Assembly: GCF_002368035.1 (NCBI RefSeq)
Contig: NZ_AP018224.1
Location: 1-64,000, forward strand
Direction: 5' to 3'
Length of the DNA stretch: 64,000 bases
Source of the DNA: Nostoc linckia NIES-25
GTDB taxonomy: Bacteria; Cyanobacteriota; Cyanobacteriia; Cyanobacteriales; Nostocaceae
Shown here: positions 41,084 through 49,895 of the stretch, in pieces
Layout: each line of letters starts with the position of its first letter
Position numbering within the stretch: the stretch's first letter is position 1
Program-made: the position numbers and the translations under genes
The notes under the pieces: generated by a model
The model's input: the letters and a program-made list of their open reading frames with translations, nothing else
Databases searched by the model: none
Told to the model about the DNA's origin: nothing

Positions 41084-42502
41084 TTAAATATTTAAAACAA
41101 GCTGTTTTTCTTGCTCCAGTTCCTTCTTTATCCAAGCAAGTTGTTGTCCAATGGCTAGGTGCTGCATGGGTACTTTTGTCTCGTATCCCTTCGCCTGTAA
41201 AATGGGTGTTACCTCCTGTCTGTAAAGCTTGCCCGTCAAGAATACAAACTCTATTTCCAAAGACGCAACTTGTATGAGGTTTTCTGCTACTTGTTGCGCC
41301 CATAGTATACGTTCCTGATGAGATAAGGAATAGGGGGATTTATCGTAGGGCTTGATGATTGTTTCTGGGTTAAGAACTTGATGTAAAGGTGACAGGATAT
41401 ACCATCTTGATTCTTTTTCTTCTACGTAGCGACGGCAAGCTTGAAAGTGCTGCGAACAATATAAGTCTTTGGCGGCAGCAGAGTAGGGAAGCTGCTTGCC
41501 ACATCCAGCAACCAGGTAGATTTTTTCCTTGGGAATGAATTTTCTGTAAGTGCCGATCGCCAGATCGAGGTTGTGGGCGATTCTTCCCATAGTATGCGTC
41601 CGCCCTTTGTTTGTTAGCCGAGGGTCAATCCTATGTCGGTGGAGAACCCTGCAAACATGACAGTTGCACTTTGGCGTGCAGTAGGCTGGCATCCGAATTA
41701 GTTTTTCCTCATGACTGACGAACATCCCACCGCCTAGTCCTTCTCGGATAAAAGTTGAACCATCAAAGGATAATCCCATCTGAGTAAAAGCTTTGGCATA
41801 CTGGGGCGAACATAGTCCAAAAACGTGTAGATGAATATTTGGCTCGTGCGATACTCTTGCGGAGTCGCTGCGCGATGGCGAAACGCCCGCCTTGTCCTGT
41901 CGGACACGCTTCGCGAACGGCGATACTCGTTCCGAGTCACTTCGTGAACGCACAACCTCAGTGATTGTTTTGATAATGTATAAGTTAGTCGAATACTCTC
42001 TCGCCTGGGGAACAAGCCCACCGATACCGAGATGGCGGTATCCTAGTCCCACAAGATATTTAGCTACTTCGAGGCGTTCACTAAGAGACTGCCCGTGGAT
42101 GACTGCTAGGGGGATTCTATTGGGAAGATAAGTTTTAGCAAGTTGGATAAATGTTTTTGCTTGTTGAAGGTTATATTCTTGCCGTTCTCTAATGTTTTCT
42201 CCTACAAGTAAATGGTCAGGACAAACAATAATATCGCCGACTTTTGAACGTTCTCGATATCTATGGATAGACCAGTGGGCATCAACATATTTACCGTTGA
42301 GAGTAGGAATATCTTGGTCGCGGTAGTTAAACGATCCGCAGTCATGAATAATCAGACTATCTGGAACAATTTCTGCTTTTGTAGCGAGTGAGTATAGCCA
42401 GCCCGCAGGTTGATATTCAAGCAACTGCCAAATCGGGATTTTTTCACCCTTGCTTCTGACAAAATCACTCTTACCCAATACTGGATAGAAACCTATTTTC
42501 AT
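41084..42502 (-). CDS. tRNA-guanine-transglycosylase-like (DpdA-like) protein fused to a DUF6884-like domain
   Basis: The product is 472 aa. The first about 300 residues look like a TGT barrel: IIHDCGSFNYRD with the first catalytic Asp (D54), PDHLL, RIPLAVIHGQS, GYRHLGIGGLVP, and SFDGSTFIREGLGG with the likely nucleophile D247. A zinc site C-x3-C-x-C-x2-C (275-284) and His follow. Residues about 327-440 (IYLVAGCGKQLPYSAAAKDL, YILSPLHQVLNP) resemble DUF6884. DpdA-type members exchange guanine in DNA for 7-deazaguanines, while TGT acts on tRNA. Residues about 183-220 are an Arg/Ser-rich insert coded by a dispersed repeat. No preQ0 synthesis genes are in view. Confidence 0.75.
   Translation of the reverse strand: MKIGFYPVLGKSDFVRSKGEKIPIWQLLEYQPAGWLYSLATKAEIVPDSLIIHDCGSFNYRDQDIPTLNGKYVDAHWSIHRYRERSKVGDIIVCPDHLLVGENIRERQEYNLQQAKTFIQLAKTYLPNRIPLAVIHGQSLSERLEVAKYLVGLGYRHLGIGGLVPQAREYSTNLYIIKTITEVVRSRSDSERVSPFAKRVRQDKAGVSPSRSDSARVSHEPNIHLHVFGLCSPQYAKAFTQMGLSFDGSTFIREGLGGGMFVSHEEKLIRMPAYCTPKCNCHVCRVLHRHRIDPRLTNKGRTHTMGRIAHNLDLAIGTYRKFIPKEKIYLVAGCGKQLPYSAAAKDLYCSQHFQACRRYVEEKESRWYILSPLHQVLNPETIIKPYDKSPYSLSHQERILWAQQVAENLIQVASLEIEFVFLTGKLYRQEVTPILQAKGYETKVPMQHLAIGQQLAWIKKELEQEKQLVLNI
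41855..41960. repeat. dispersed palindromic repeat inserted in frame in the TGT-like gene
   Basis: The G+C-rich patch contains several short inverted repeats (CGGAGTCGCTGCGCG, GTCGGACACGCTTCGCGAAC, CCGAGTCACTTCGTG). It is of the same class as the repeats at 10055-10118 and 26657-26700. Its length keeps the reading frame, adding about 36 residues to the enzyme. Confidence 0.7.
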
Positions 42503-42575
42503 AGTATTTAAACGAGCAAATTTTGAATTTTAATCGTTAAGTTAACCCTCTGCTTGGAGAGGGCTAATTAGTCGA

Positions 42576-42776
42576 TTACTGCTTGTATTTATTTGCAATA
42601 CTTAGAAGATACTGCCGCCAACGATTAGAGACTTTAGTAGCAAGAGTGCTAATATCACTTGCTGCAATTTCTTCTGCTTCAGTTTCAAAAGCATCATCAA
42701 AGTGGATCTTGGCGTGATACTCCATACCATCAAAGTAAATATTGAAGCTAGGGTTAAGTTGAAAATCTTGAATCAT
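42576..42776 (-). CDS. hypothetical small acidic protein (66 aa)
   Basis: The ATG at 42776 is 11 bp after the stop of the PD-(D/E)XK-like gene and 74 bp before the TGT-like gene. The product contains a beta-rich start (NIYFDGMEYHAKIHFDD), an acidic middle and a helical end (NRWRQYLLSIANKYK). No family recognised. Its tight position suggests a partner or control protein of the four-gene group. Confidence 0.55.
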   Translation of the reverse strand: MIQDFQLNPSFNIYFDGMEYHAKIHFDDAFETEAEEIAASDISTLATKVSNRWRQYLLSIANKYKQ

Positions 42777-42786
42777 ATTTTTATCC

Positions 42787-43671
42787 TTACTGGGGAAGAT
42801 ATAAACACTTATGGTGTTCTGCTAGTCTATTCGTTTCATAATTATCAAGAATCATTTTCTTAAATTCTTCTCTTGTTGCTCGCAAGTCGCGGAATATTTT
42901 GTTAGTGGGATAGAAGAATACCGACTGTTGACGGCTGTAAAACCAGACTAGTTGATTGATACGATAGGTGTCATTGCTATCAAGCAGAACATAACTAATT
43001 TGTTGGTAAAAATTTTCTACAGAGAAAGGACGCTTCTTGGCAGTTGTTCGTACATCAATAAGAGTATTTCCAGCGATTATCTGGCAATCAGCACCTCCAA
43101 GATATTCACTTAAAGGGTATGAAGCATTGCAGGTGATATTTCCACTCACTTGATTAGCTACAGTTTGCCAAGTACGGGGTAAAATACCGATAATTTGAGA
43201 TGTATCTTGAATAGTAGGAAGCCATTTTTTGAAATATTCTGGTTCAAGTCGAAGGGTTTTTTCTCCTTGTAGAAAAGGTTGAATAATTTCATGTATGTTA
43301 CGGCTGCGTGCATAATTTTCTAACGCACCCAGTAGCATACACTTTAGAGCTTCTTCTTCAAGTGAGTTGGAATTTGTAATGCAATAGTCGAAAGCATATT
43401 CTATTTTGAGGACTTTGGCTCCAACCTGAGCAAGACAATTAGTAAAGCATCTTTTATCTTCATAGATGCTTCCTAAATACTTGGCAAGTGCTTTGGCGAT
43501 CGCATTTCCTCCTAATGGAAAATCTACACCATCAACTGGCCTGATAATTTCTTGATTTTCTAATAGTTGGTTATGGCTAGTAATCATTTTAATAACTGTC
43601 TGGTTTATTCTAGAGTCAAACCATCTCCTGATAGGTGAATTTCTATTTTTTAATTCAGATGTTAAGCTCAC
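42787..43671 (-). CDS. PD-(D/E)XK-nuclease-like protein (294 aa)
   Basis: The C-terminal half has GGADCQIIAGNTLIDVRTTA, which fits the PD-(D/E)XK layout of an Asp in GAD, a beta hairpin, then hDh(K/R)T with IDVRTT in place of the more usual IDVKTT. FYQQISYVLLD and LVWFYSRQQSVFFYPT follow, as in related uncharacterised proteins. The N-terminal 150 residues are helical. There is no signal peptide. It heads a same-strand run of four genes with gaps of 10-73 bp. The fold is inferred from one motif, and the Lys-to-Arg change could weaken catalysis, so it may be a binding rather than a cutting protein. Confidence 0.6.
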   Translation of the reverse strand: MSLTSELKNRNSPIRRWFDSRINQTVIKMITSHNQLLENQEIIRPVDGVDFPLGGNAIAKALAKYLGSIYEDKRCFTNCLAQVGAKVLKIEYAFDYCITNSNSLEEEALKCMLLGALENYARSRNIHEIIQPFLQGEKTLRLEPEYFKKWLPTIQDTSQIIGILPRTWQTVANQVSGNITCNASYPLSEYLGGADCQIIAGNTLIDVRTTAKKRPFSVENFYQQISYVLLDSNDTYRINQLVWFYSRQQSVFFYPTNKIFRDLRATREEFKKMILDNYETNRLAEHHKCLYLPQ

Positions 43672-43888
43672 TTTTTGATTTTTCGCTTGAAATACTACAT
43701 TGAGTATCTGCGTGAGCTTTACGTAGTAATTTTTCCTTAAATTGTGTTATTTAAAACAATAAAATAATCATTAAAATAAATGAAAAGCTTGTTGAATTTG
43801 AAATTTGCAACTGATGTAAATTTGCGTAACTTCTAAACCGAAGTTTTTATATTGCCAATGCAACTTTGCAAACTTGGTGACGGGTAAT

Positions 43889-46396
43889 TTATAGTTCAAC
43901 TTCTCTTGACTTGGTTTTAGGTGCAGCAGCAGCGACAGTTTGCTTTTGAGGGGAGGGTATGTGTTCAGTAGGGGTATATTGCTGCCGAATTTCTTCTCCT
44001 CGCCATACTTGTAAGTCATTCATAATATCTTTAAGCGGAACAAAACCGACGACTGTTTCTCCTTGCTTTTGTGCCTCAGTTGCCTTATAGGTCATAATCT
44101 TGAAGTACATCTCTCGCTGATCGGCAATTGGTAACTTGCCGTTGTTCTCATTTATCCGTTGTAGAATTTCTTCATTGCCTTGATTCATTGCCCCTCCCCA
44201 GTCAGGGCCACCATGCTTGACCATATTTGCCCATTCCTCGGCGATGTAAGGGTGAACTGTGACAGGCAGATCGCCAACTGCTTGTATTACTCGTTTTTTG
44301 GGTGCAGATGCGGTGGTGGGAGTAGATTGTTCGTTACCAAAAATTTTTTCCAGGTTGAGTTTGCTGGCGTTTTGGGCAATAAACTTAATTTGGTTAATAT
44401 CGTAGTCAGAGATGTTCATCTTGCTGACTTCTTTGGTAATGCCAGCTTCGGTTTTAGTTAGGTCAAACCGGACAAGTTCCTGAGTACCTTTTTCTTCGGT
44501 AGTTTTAAATAATTGCAAGCTGGCTCGATTTTTTTCGGGGTTGCGCGATCGCTTGATGGTAAATTCACCTACTGTAAGTTCTTCCTTATCAGCCTGGATG
44601 AGGACATTATTCAGGGTGTGCAACATCTCATTTTGTTTAAATACTTCCAGCGTTTTAATTGTGCCGGCAGGTGCAAGACTTCCCAAGCTGTTTGCTACAT
44701 CACGGATATCGGCATTGTTGAGGTCAGGTAGCTTGCCATTGTCGCCTAAGTATTCTGCCACTATGAGAAACTCCTGACGTTCAACAGGTAACATCTCTGT
44801 AGGCTTTTTCGTGATTTTGGGTTCCTCTTTTTTGTTGAGTTTAAAATCCATCAAAGAGTTCTCCCACCCAAATAATTCATCACTGCGGCGGTGAATGCTA
44901 ACAGTGTGTGCCTGTTGGCGAATCACAAATGTATCGCTACGGTAAATACGTGAACCATCTTGTTCAAGAGTGCCGTATTTTTTTAATATTGCGATCGCAG
45001 TTTCAGCAATGTCTTTATTTTCCCCGTTGTAACGTTCTTCCCGCGCTTGTTTATTATTTATTTGATAAATAGGTACTTCAACCTGACGCGCCCACTGTTG
45101 TGCTGCTGGCTCTACATCTTGAGAATTAGCTACTTCTTGATAGGCAAATTCAGGTGCATATTTTTTTCGATTATTAGTTGCTTGTTCCTCTGGCTCTTGT
45201 GCAAAAAACTGATTGGAAGTTACATTTTTATTTATCTCCTCTCCAGCTTGATTTTGAGATTGATGGTTACTAGTAACTATCCGTCGAATTTGAATAGTTG
45301 CTTCGGACTGTGCGATTTCTTCTTGAAGATTATTGACCACATCATCTTCAAAACTGTTAACTACCTCTATTTCAACAGATAAGTTGATTTCTTGATTGAT
45401 AGACGAACTGTTTTTACTGTTTTTATCTTGTAGGAACTGTTGTGAAGTATTTGATTCGACTGCTTGAATGTTAGTTTCAGATTGTTCGCTAAGTGTCTGA
45501 TCTACTGCTTCAGGATAGTTTTTGGCTACAGGAGACTGATAATAATCTACATCTGGTGGGGAGTCAAAGTCGGGTGGATTACTAATATCGATATCATCTA
45601 GAAAACTGACCACAGCTTCTTCTTCATAAGACAAATTAACTGGTGTGGTTACAATTTCCGAATTTAGTTGTTGATTATCTTCGTTCAGTATTACTGATAA
45701 ATTATCTACTGGTGGAGTTACTTCTGTTATATCTGGTTTGCCATTATCAAATAATAACTCTTTTGTATCTTGATGATTGTTAATAGTGTCAGCAGATGGA
45801 GGTAGTAGCTTAACTAGTGGTTCACTTGCCACATTTATTATTTCATCTGGAGTAAGTATTTCAGTGACGAGATTAGTTGTACATTTACCTTCGCTATTTT
45901 GTTCGTAAATGACGATTTGTTTTTCTGAACCATCTGACTCTAGATAAGCTGTAATTTTCAGAGTATTATCACTTGTTTGCTGATAATCACTATTGAAATT
46001 GGGTACATCTTCTACTAATCTTGCAGCAATTGTTTGTGCTTGATAGTCAGTAAAAGGTTCAGTTTCTATTGTGTATTGACCTTCTACTAATAAATCGGGC
46101 ATTAACACAATATTAGTTTCTTGATTGCTTTTTATACTTTGGCTGGTTAAATCTACCTTTTCCCATTTATATGCACCAGGGGTAGATTCATCAGGTACAA
46201 GATTGTAAATATTTTTGCCAACTTCAACGGCAATTTTACTTGCTTCTTGAGCTTCTTTGAGTTTTTCGAGAATTACTTTAGTTATCTTAGTAAGTGCATT
46301 AATTAGGCTTTTACTTAATTCTCGACTTGTTTGAATTGCAGTATCGGCTGTACCTAAATATGATTCATTAATTTGAGTGTGTCTGGAGTCAAACAT
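43889..46396 (-). CDS. large conjugation-cluster protein of unknown function (835 aa)
   Basis: An N-terminal helical part (NALTKITKVILEKLKEAQEA) is followed by a small-fold section (about 100-180) and a long low-complexity acidic, Asn/Ser/Glu-rich middle (about 190-430). A C-terminal ordered half includes DIAETAIAILKKYGTLEQDG, YRSDTFVIRQQAHTVSIHRR and VHPYIAEEWANMVKHGGPDW. There are no membrane helices. It ends the transfer cluster directly after the VirD4-like gene. Its size, disorder and location would suit a cytosolic substrate-recruiting protein. No relaxase motif (HUH triad) was found. Family not recognised. Confidence 0.6.
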   Translation of the reverse strand: MFDSRHTQINESYLGTADTAIQTSRELSKSLINALTKITKVILEKLKEAQEASKIAVEVGKNIYNLVPDESTPGAYKWEKVDLTSQSIKSNQETNIVLMPDLLVEGQYTIETEPFTDYQAQTIAARLVEDVPNFNSDYQQTSDNTLKITAYLESDGSEKQIVIYEQNSEGKCTTNLVTEILTPDEIINVASEPLVKLLPPSADTINNHQDTKELLFDNGKPDITEVTPPVDNLSVILNEDNQQLNSEIVTTPVNLSYEEEAVVSFLDDIDISNPPDFDSPPDVDYYQSPVAKNYPEAVDQTLSEQSETNIQAVESNTSQQFLQDKNSKNSSSINQEINLSVEIEVVNSFEDDVVNNLQEEIAQSEATIQIRRIVTSNHQSQNQAGEEINKNVTSNQFFAQEPEEQATNNRKKYAPEFAYQEVANSQDVEPAAQQWARQVEVPIYQINNKQAREERYNGENKDIAETAIAILKKYGTLEQDGSRIYRSDTFVIRQQAHTVSIHRRSDELFGWENSLMDFKLNKKEEPKITKKPTEMLPVERQEFLIVAEYLGDNGKLPDLNNADIRDVANSLGSLAPAGTIKTLEVFKQNEMLHTLNNVLIQADKEELTVGEFTIKRSRNPEKNRASLQLFKTTEEKGTQELVRFDLTKTEAGITKEVSKMNISDYDINQIKFIAQNASKLNLEKIFGNEQSTPTTASAPKKRVIQAVGDLPVTVHPYIAEEWANMVKHGGPDWGGAMNQGNEEILQRINENNGKLPIADQREMYFKIMTYKATEAQKQGETVVGFVPLKDIMNDLQVWRGEEIRQQYTPTEHIPSPQKQTVAAAAPKTKSREVEL

Positions 46397-46482
46397 ATAT
46401 TAAATGTGGTGAAAATAATCTATAAATTCAAACAGTCTGACTGTACTTTATAAAAACCAGTTGGTCATCAAACTTAAAGTTT

Positions 46483-48270
46483 TTAGAAAAAGCTCTTGTA
46501 CGCATCAACAGGTAACGGTGCATTGCCCGCATGTACGGGTGCTTGTGGGATAGGAAACTTCCGATCTACTTCCTTGACTCGTAAATCTAAATCTTCCTGT
46601 GTGGGTTTTTTCTGGGTACTTTTCCTAGCAAGCTCTTTGATGAGTTTATCCCAGTTAGTGTCATTTTCTTGTTCTAATCCAATGATATATTTGGGGATTT
46701 TGATGTTTTTTAATAGTGGTACTGAACCCTCATTTTTATTGCTATAAGCCGGGTTGATAAATAGACATTTACCAGGTGGTAATTTGAGGAATTGGGCTGG
46801 CTCGAATAGCTTGCGAGTCCGTTCTTGTTCGCTGATAGATGTGCTGGCTTTACCTCCTCCCGTTGAGCGAGATTTTTGTTTATATTTAATTTCCTCTTCA
46901 CCTAAATATGCAGAAAATAATCGTGCTGATTCTTCTTCACCAGGATTAAAAACAAATTTTGTACCGCACGCACCAAGGATAGCTTTAGAGATTTCTTTAC
47001 CATAAATCTTTTCAAGCTGACCCATATTTTGCCAACCCAGGATACCGCAGAATCCTTCGGAACGAGATTCGTTAAGCCATCTAAATAAATCTGGAAGGAA
47101 GATACTTGGCAACTCGTCAAGACACACCACTAATGGGCCGTCTTCCTTGCGTTTTTTGGCAATACTGCGGGAAACTACCATGTGAAGAATACTGGTCATT
47201 AGGGGGCTGACAGCATCGCGGCGTTCGCGGTCTAACCCGAAGATAATCATCTGTTTGCGTTTTACCTCCAGGGGCAAGGTTGTTTTACCGACAAAGCATC
47301 CCAATGTACCCCTTGCCATGAAGCGGGTGAACATCAATGAAGCACTACCAGCAATACCCGCTACAGTTTTCTCTGAGCCAGCCGAGCTAAATAATTGACC
47401 AAAAGCTATCCTAATCCAAGGGTTTAGTTCGGCTGCCATCAAGCGTTCGACCATCTTCTCGCTAGAAAGTATTGCCGCAGCCGTCATAATATCAGCGCGA
47501 TGGCTATGCCCGCCGGAGGCATCGCCAAACTCTTTGGTTAGCATTAAAATAGCCTGCGTCAACTGGTCGCCGGCGGGGCCAAAGAAGGCATCCTCAGACG
47601 CATTACCTAACAGGCGGAAGTTTTTGTTAATTACCGTAGCTAACTGCCGTGCGGTTTCAGCATCGCTACTGTCGCGCAAGAAATCGATTGGGTTACATAC
47701 CTCTGATTCAGGAAATCCCGGTGCAAAGATATGTACGTCATACCCCTTGGATTTGGCATAACTGGCAATTTTGGCTTGACTGGCATACTTAAAATCGTAT
47801 AATACTATACCAAAGCCTTGGTCAATTGCTGAGTAAATCATCGGGTTGATAGCCGAGAATGATTTACCACTACCAGGTGCGCCAATTACAGCAGTTCCCC
47901 GTTGGACATCGGGTACATAAACTGGAACTCCCCCACTCCCCTGGGGTAATTTTTGACCCTTGTATTTGTGTACTCCAATATATAAACTGGCACTATCACA
48001 TTTAGGAGCGACGATTTGCTTAAGGGCTTTTTTCTTAGCTTGGGCGGTTTCCTTTGCTCCACCCCAATAGCTAGTAGCAAGCTTGCCTTTTTTACCATTA
48101 CTAAAAAGCTGTAAAAGCAATAATAAGCCAATTCCCCCGGCCAGTGCCAAACCTTGAGTTGACATGAACTTATCTGTATACTTACTAAAGTCAGTATTGC
48201 TATTTTTATGAGCAGCTTTTACTTCTCTAACTGTCTTAGTTTTAGCGGTTGCAAACAGATAATTATTCAT
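46483..48270 (-). CDS. virD4: VirD4/TraG-type coupling ATPase
   Basis: The ATG at 48270 gives 595 aa; upstream ATGs at 48291 and 48330 are possible. An N-terminal membrane region (GGIGLLLLLQLFS) precedes the ATPase with Walker A GAPGSGKS (about 135), LYDFKYASQAK, and Walker B LVVCLDELPS (about 385), then the conserved GILGWQNMGQLEKIYG and NPGEEESARLFSAYLGEEE stretch of TraG/TraD proteins. It brings DNA or protein cargo to the secretion channel at the inner membrane. It is encoded between the 471-aa protein and the 835-aa protein on the minus strand. Confidence 0.9.
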   Translation of the reverse strand: MNNYLFATAKTKTVREVKAAHKNSNTDFSKYTDKFMSTQGLALAGGIGLLLLLQLFSNGKKGKLATSYWGGAKETAQAKKKALKQIVAPKCDSASLYIGVHKYKGQKLPQGSGGVPVYVPDVQRGTAVIGAPGSGKSFSAINPMIYSAIDQGFGIVLYDFKYASQAKIASYAKSKGYDVHIFAPGFPESEVCNPIDFLRDSSDAETARQLATVINKNFRLLGNASEDAFFGPAGDQLTQAILMLTKEFGDASGGHSHRADIMTAAAILSSEKMVERLMAAELNPWIRIAFGQLFSSAGSEKTVAGIAGSASLMFTRFMARGTLGCFVGKTTLPLEVKRKQMIIFGLDRERRDAVSPLMTSILHMVVSRSIAKKRKEDGPLVVCLDELPSIFLPDLFRWLNESRSEGFCGILGWQNMGQLEKIYGKEISKAILGACGTKFVFNPGEEESARLFSAYLGEEEIKYKQKSRSTGGGKASTSISEQERTRKLFEPAQFLKLPPGKCLFINPAYSNKNEGSVPLLKNIKIPKYIIGLEQENDTNWDKLIKELARKSTQKKPTQEDLDLRVKEVDRKFPIPQAPVHAGNAPLPVDAYKSFF

Positions 48271-48413
48271 AATAATTTGTATTAATTGCATGAGGAAATA
48301 GAAGAAATATGCGGTGAAGTGAAGTTGCATATTTCTTCATTAGTTATCTGGTGTGTCCTCTCCAAGTCAAAAGTAAAAGAGGATAAATTTTTCTATGATT
48401 GCCTTTTTACTTT

Positions 48414-49829
48414 TTACTTCTTTGGTACGGTGAGGGGTGTACCAAGGATAATTGGGTCTATCTCGCGGTAGGTGAAGAAGGGAACTGGGCCAATGAAGTA
48501 GGGCGAGCAGCCCAAGTCAACCCATCCCCGCTTGCAGATACGGAAGAACATCGCGGTGGTGATACTGCCGTCTGCTTCGTTAATGTCCCAGATGACTTGT
48601 TTAAATGATTTCCCAAAGGGGTGGCGACCTGTAGGTTCTTTTCCACCGTTGAGGCTGCCCAAGATGCCAAATCCGCCTTTAACTTTTTGGTCTTTACCGG
48701 ACATCCATTGTGCGCCAGTCACAATATCGCTACCCGAAACTTCGATGTGACCACAGGTTTTCTCGCACGGGACATTAAACCCAGCTTGATAGCTACCACT
48801 TATTGACTTCCAGCGTCCGCTTTCAAGGGAACCGAGGGGTAAGTCTACTTTGCCGATAAAGCTAACATCGGGGATGGGAACACTGGGGAACCGATCGAAC
48901 GGTACATCAGCTAATCCCGGAATCTTGCCAATTGTTGTGTTTTGCCAGTTAGTAAAGTCCTTTAGCTGTGCATCCTCAATACCAGGGATGCTGGTGAGTT
49001 TATATTTATCAAGTTTGACATACTCACCAAGTTCCACTTCTCCCAGTTGGGGATAATTGTCCAGCACCTCACCAACAGTTTGGTAGCTTGCGGTGCTGCC
49101 TGTAACTTTGGTCACTAGTTCTTGAATTGGTGGGATGGCTCCGACTTCTGAATCTTCTAAATTAGGAATTGCTTCGGCGAGGTCTTCGAGTGTTTGCCAA
49201 TCGAGTGTTTCAACATCTGACAGTTTGAGATTTTTGAGTTGAATGCCCGTGATGTCAGCGATATCTTCAAGCGTGAAATCTTCAATATTGAACTCGGTTG
49301 CTTCAAAATCACCCAGTTCCATGACTTCGGCAAGGCTTTGTCCGGCACTCCAGGTGCGTGTCTCCTTCATACCAGGGTTTTTGATATTCGGGAATTCGAC
49401 ACTGCCAGCACCGCCAAATTTCATATTTCTGAACGTGATACTGCTCCAATCGGGAGTAGGTGCGCCATTGACGTATTTTGTTGCAACCGGCTGTGGCTGT
49501 TTGGTTTGTTTTGTCTTATTTATCGAAGTGTTCAAATTTGAATACTTCGATGAAACTGTTTGAGCTACAGCTTTATCGCCGAATAGGAGACTGCCGATAT
49601 TATAGCTACCTCCATATCGGATTAATCCGTGTAGGGCAAGCCCTGCAATAAGTCCTGCAACCATTAGGTAGCGTAATTTATTAAATTTTTCCATCCGATA
49701 CTCAAGCGCTCGGTTGGTTTTGTTGTGAGTAGTTTCCTGGCTTGCAGCTCTCACTGGTACAATCGCAGTGACCTCTGGTGTAGTATCTAAAATTTGGTTG
49801 TTAGCGGTCAGATGTTCGTTATACATCAC
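48414..49829 (-). CDS. membrane-anchored conjugation-associated protein with repeated IP-x-L motifs (471 aa)
   Basis: An N-terminal cytosolic tail of about 50 residues precedes one membrane helix (RYLMVAGLIAGLALHGLIRY) and a periplasmic part. Residues about 130-330 carry irregular repeats such as LEDIADITGIQLKNLKLSDV, LEDLAEAIPNL, LTSIPGIEDAQLKDF and IPGLADVPFDRFPSVPIPDV, which have a leucine-rich-repeat-like rhythm. A C-terminal domain with CEKTCGHIEVSG and a CKRGW...GCSPY cysteine set follows. No family recognised. It lies between the VirB9/TraK-like and VirD4-like genes, so it is likely a lineage-specific structural part of the secretion machine. Confidence 0.6.
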   Translation of the reverse strand: MMYNEHLTANNQILDTTPEVTAIVPVRAASQETTHNKTNRALEYRMEKFNKLRYLMVAGLIAGLALHGLIRYGGSYNIGSLLFGDKAVAQTVSSKYSNLNTSINKTKQTKQPQPVATKYVNGAPTPDWSSITFRNMKFGGAGSVEFPNIKNPGMKETRTWSAGQSLAEVMELGDFEATEFNIEDFTLEDIADITGIQLKNLKLSDVETLDWQTLEDLAEAIPNLEDSEVGAIPPIQELVTKVTGSTASYQTVGEVLDNYPQLGEVELGEYVKLDKYKLTSIPGIEDAQLKDFTNWQNTTIGKIPGLADVPFDRFPSVPIPDVSFIGKVDLPLGSLESGRWKSISGSYQAGFNVPCEKTCGHIEVSGSDIVTGAQWMSGKDQKVKGGFGILGSLNGGKEPTGRHPFGKSFKQVIWDINEADGSITTAMFFRICKRGWVDLGCSPYFIGPVPFFTYREIDPIILGTPLTVPKK

Positions 49830-49895
49830 TATTTATTTAAAGCTTGATTTACCTAGATTTGTTGTTGTGAGAGGGTTATTGCGCTGTGGTGGTAT

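Noticed and set aside
43771..44019. A possible 82-aa gene overlapping the end of the 835-aa gene
   Set aside because: It overlaps the real gene's last 130 bp in another frame, and its composition is not protein-like.
43889..46396. Relaxase function for the 835-aa protein
   Set aside because: No HUH histidine triad, tyrosine-rich N-terminus or helicase motifs are visible.
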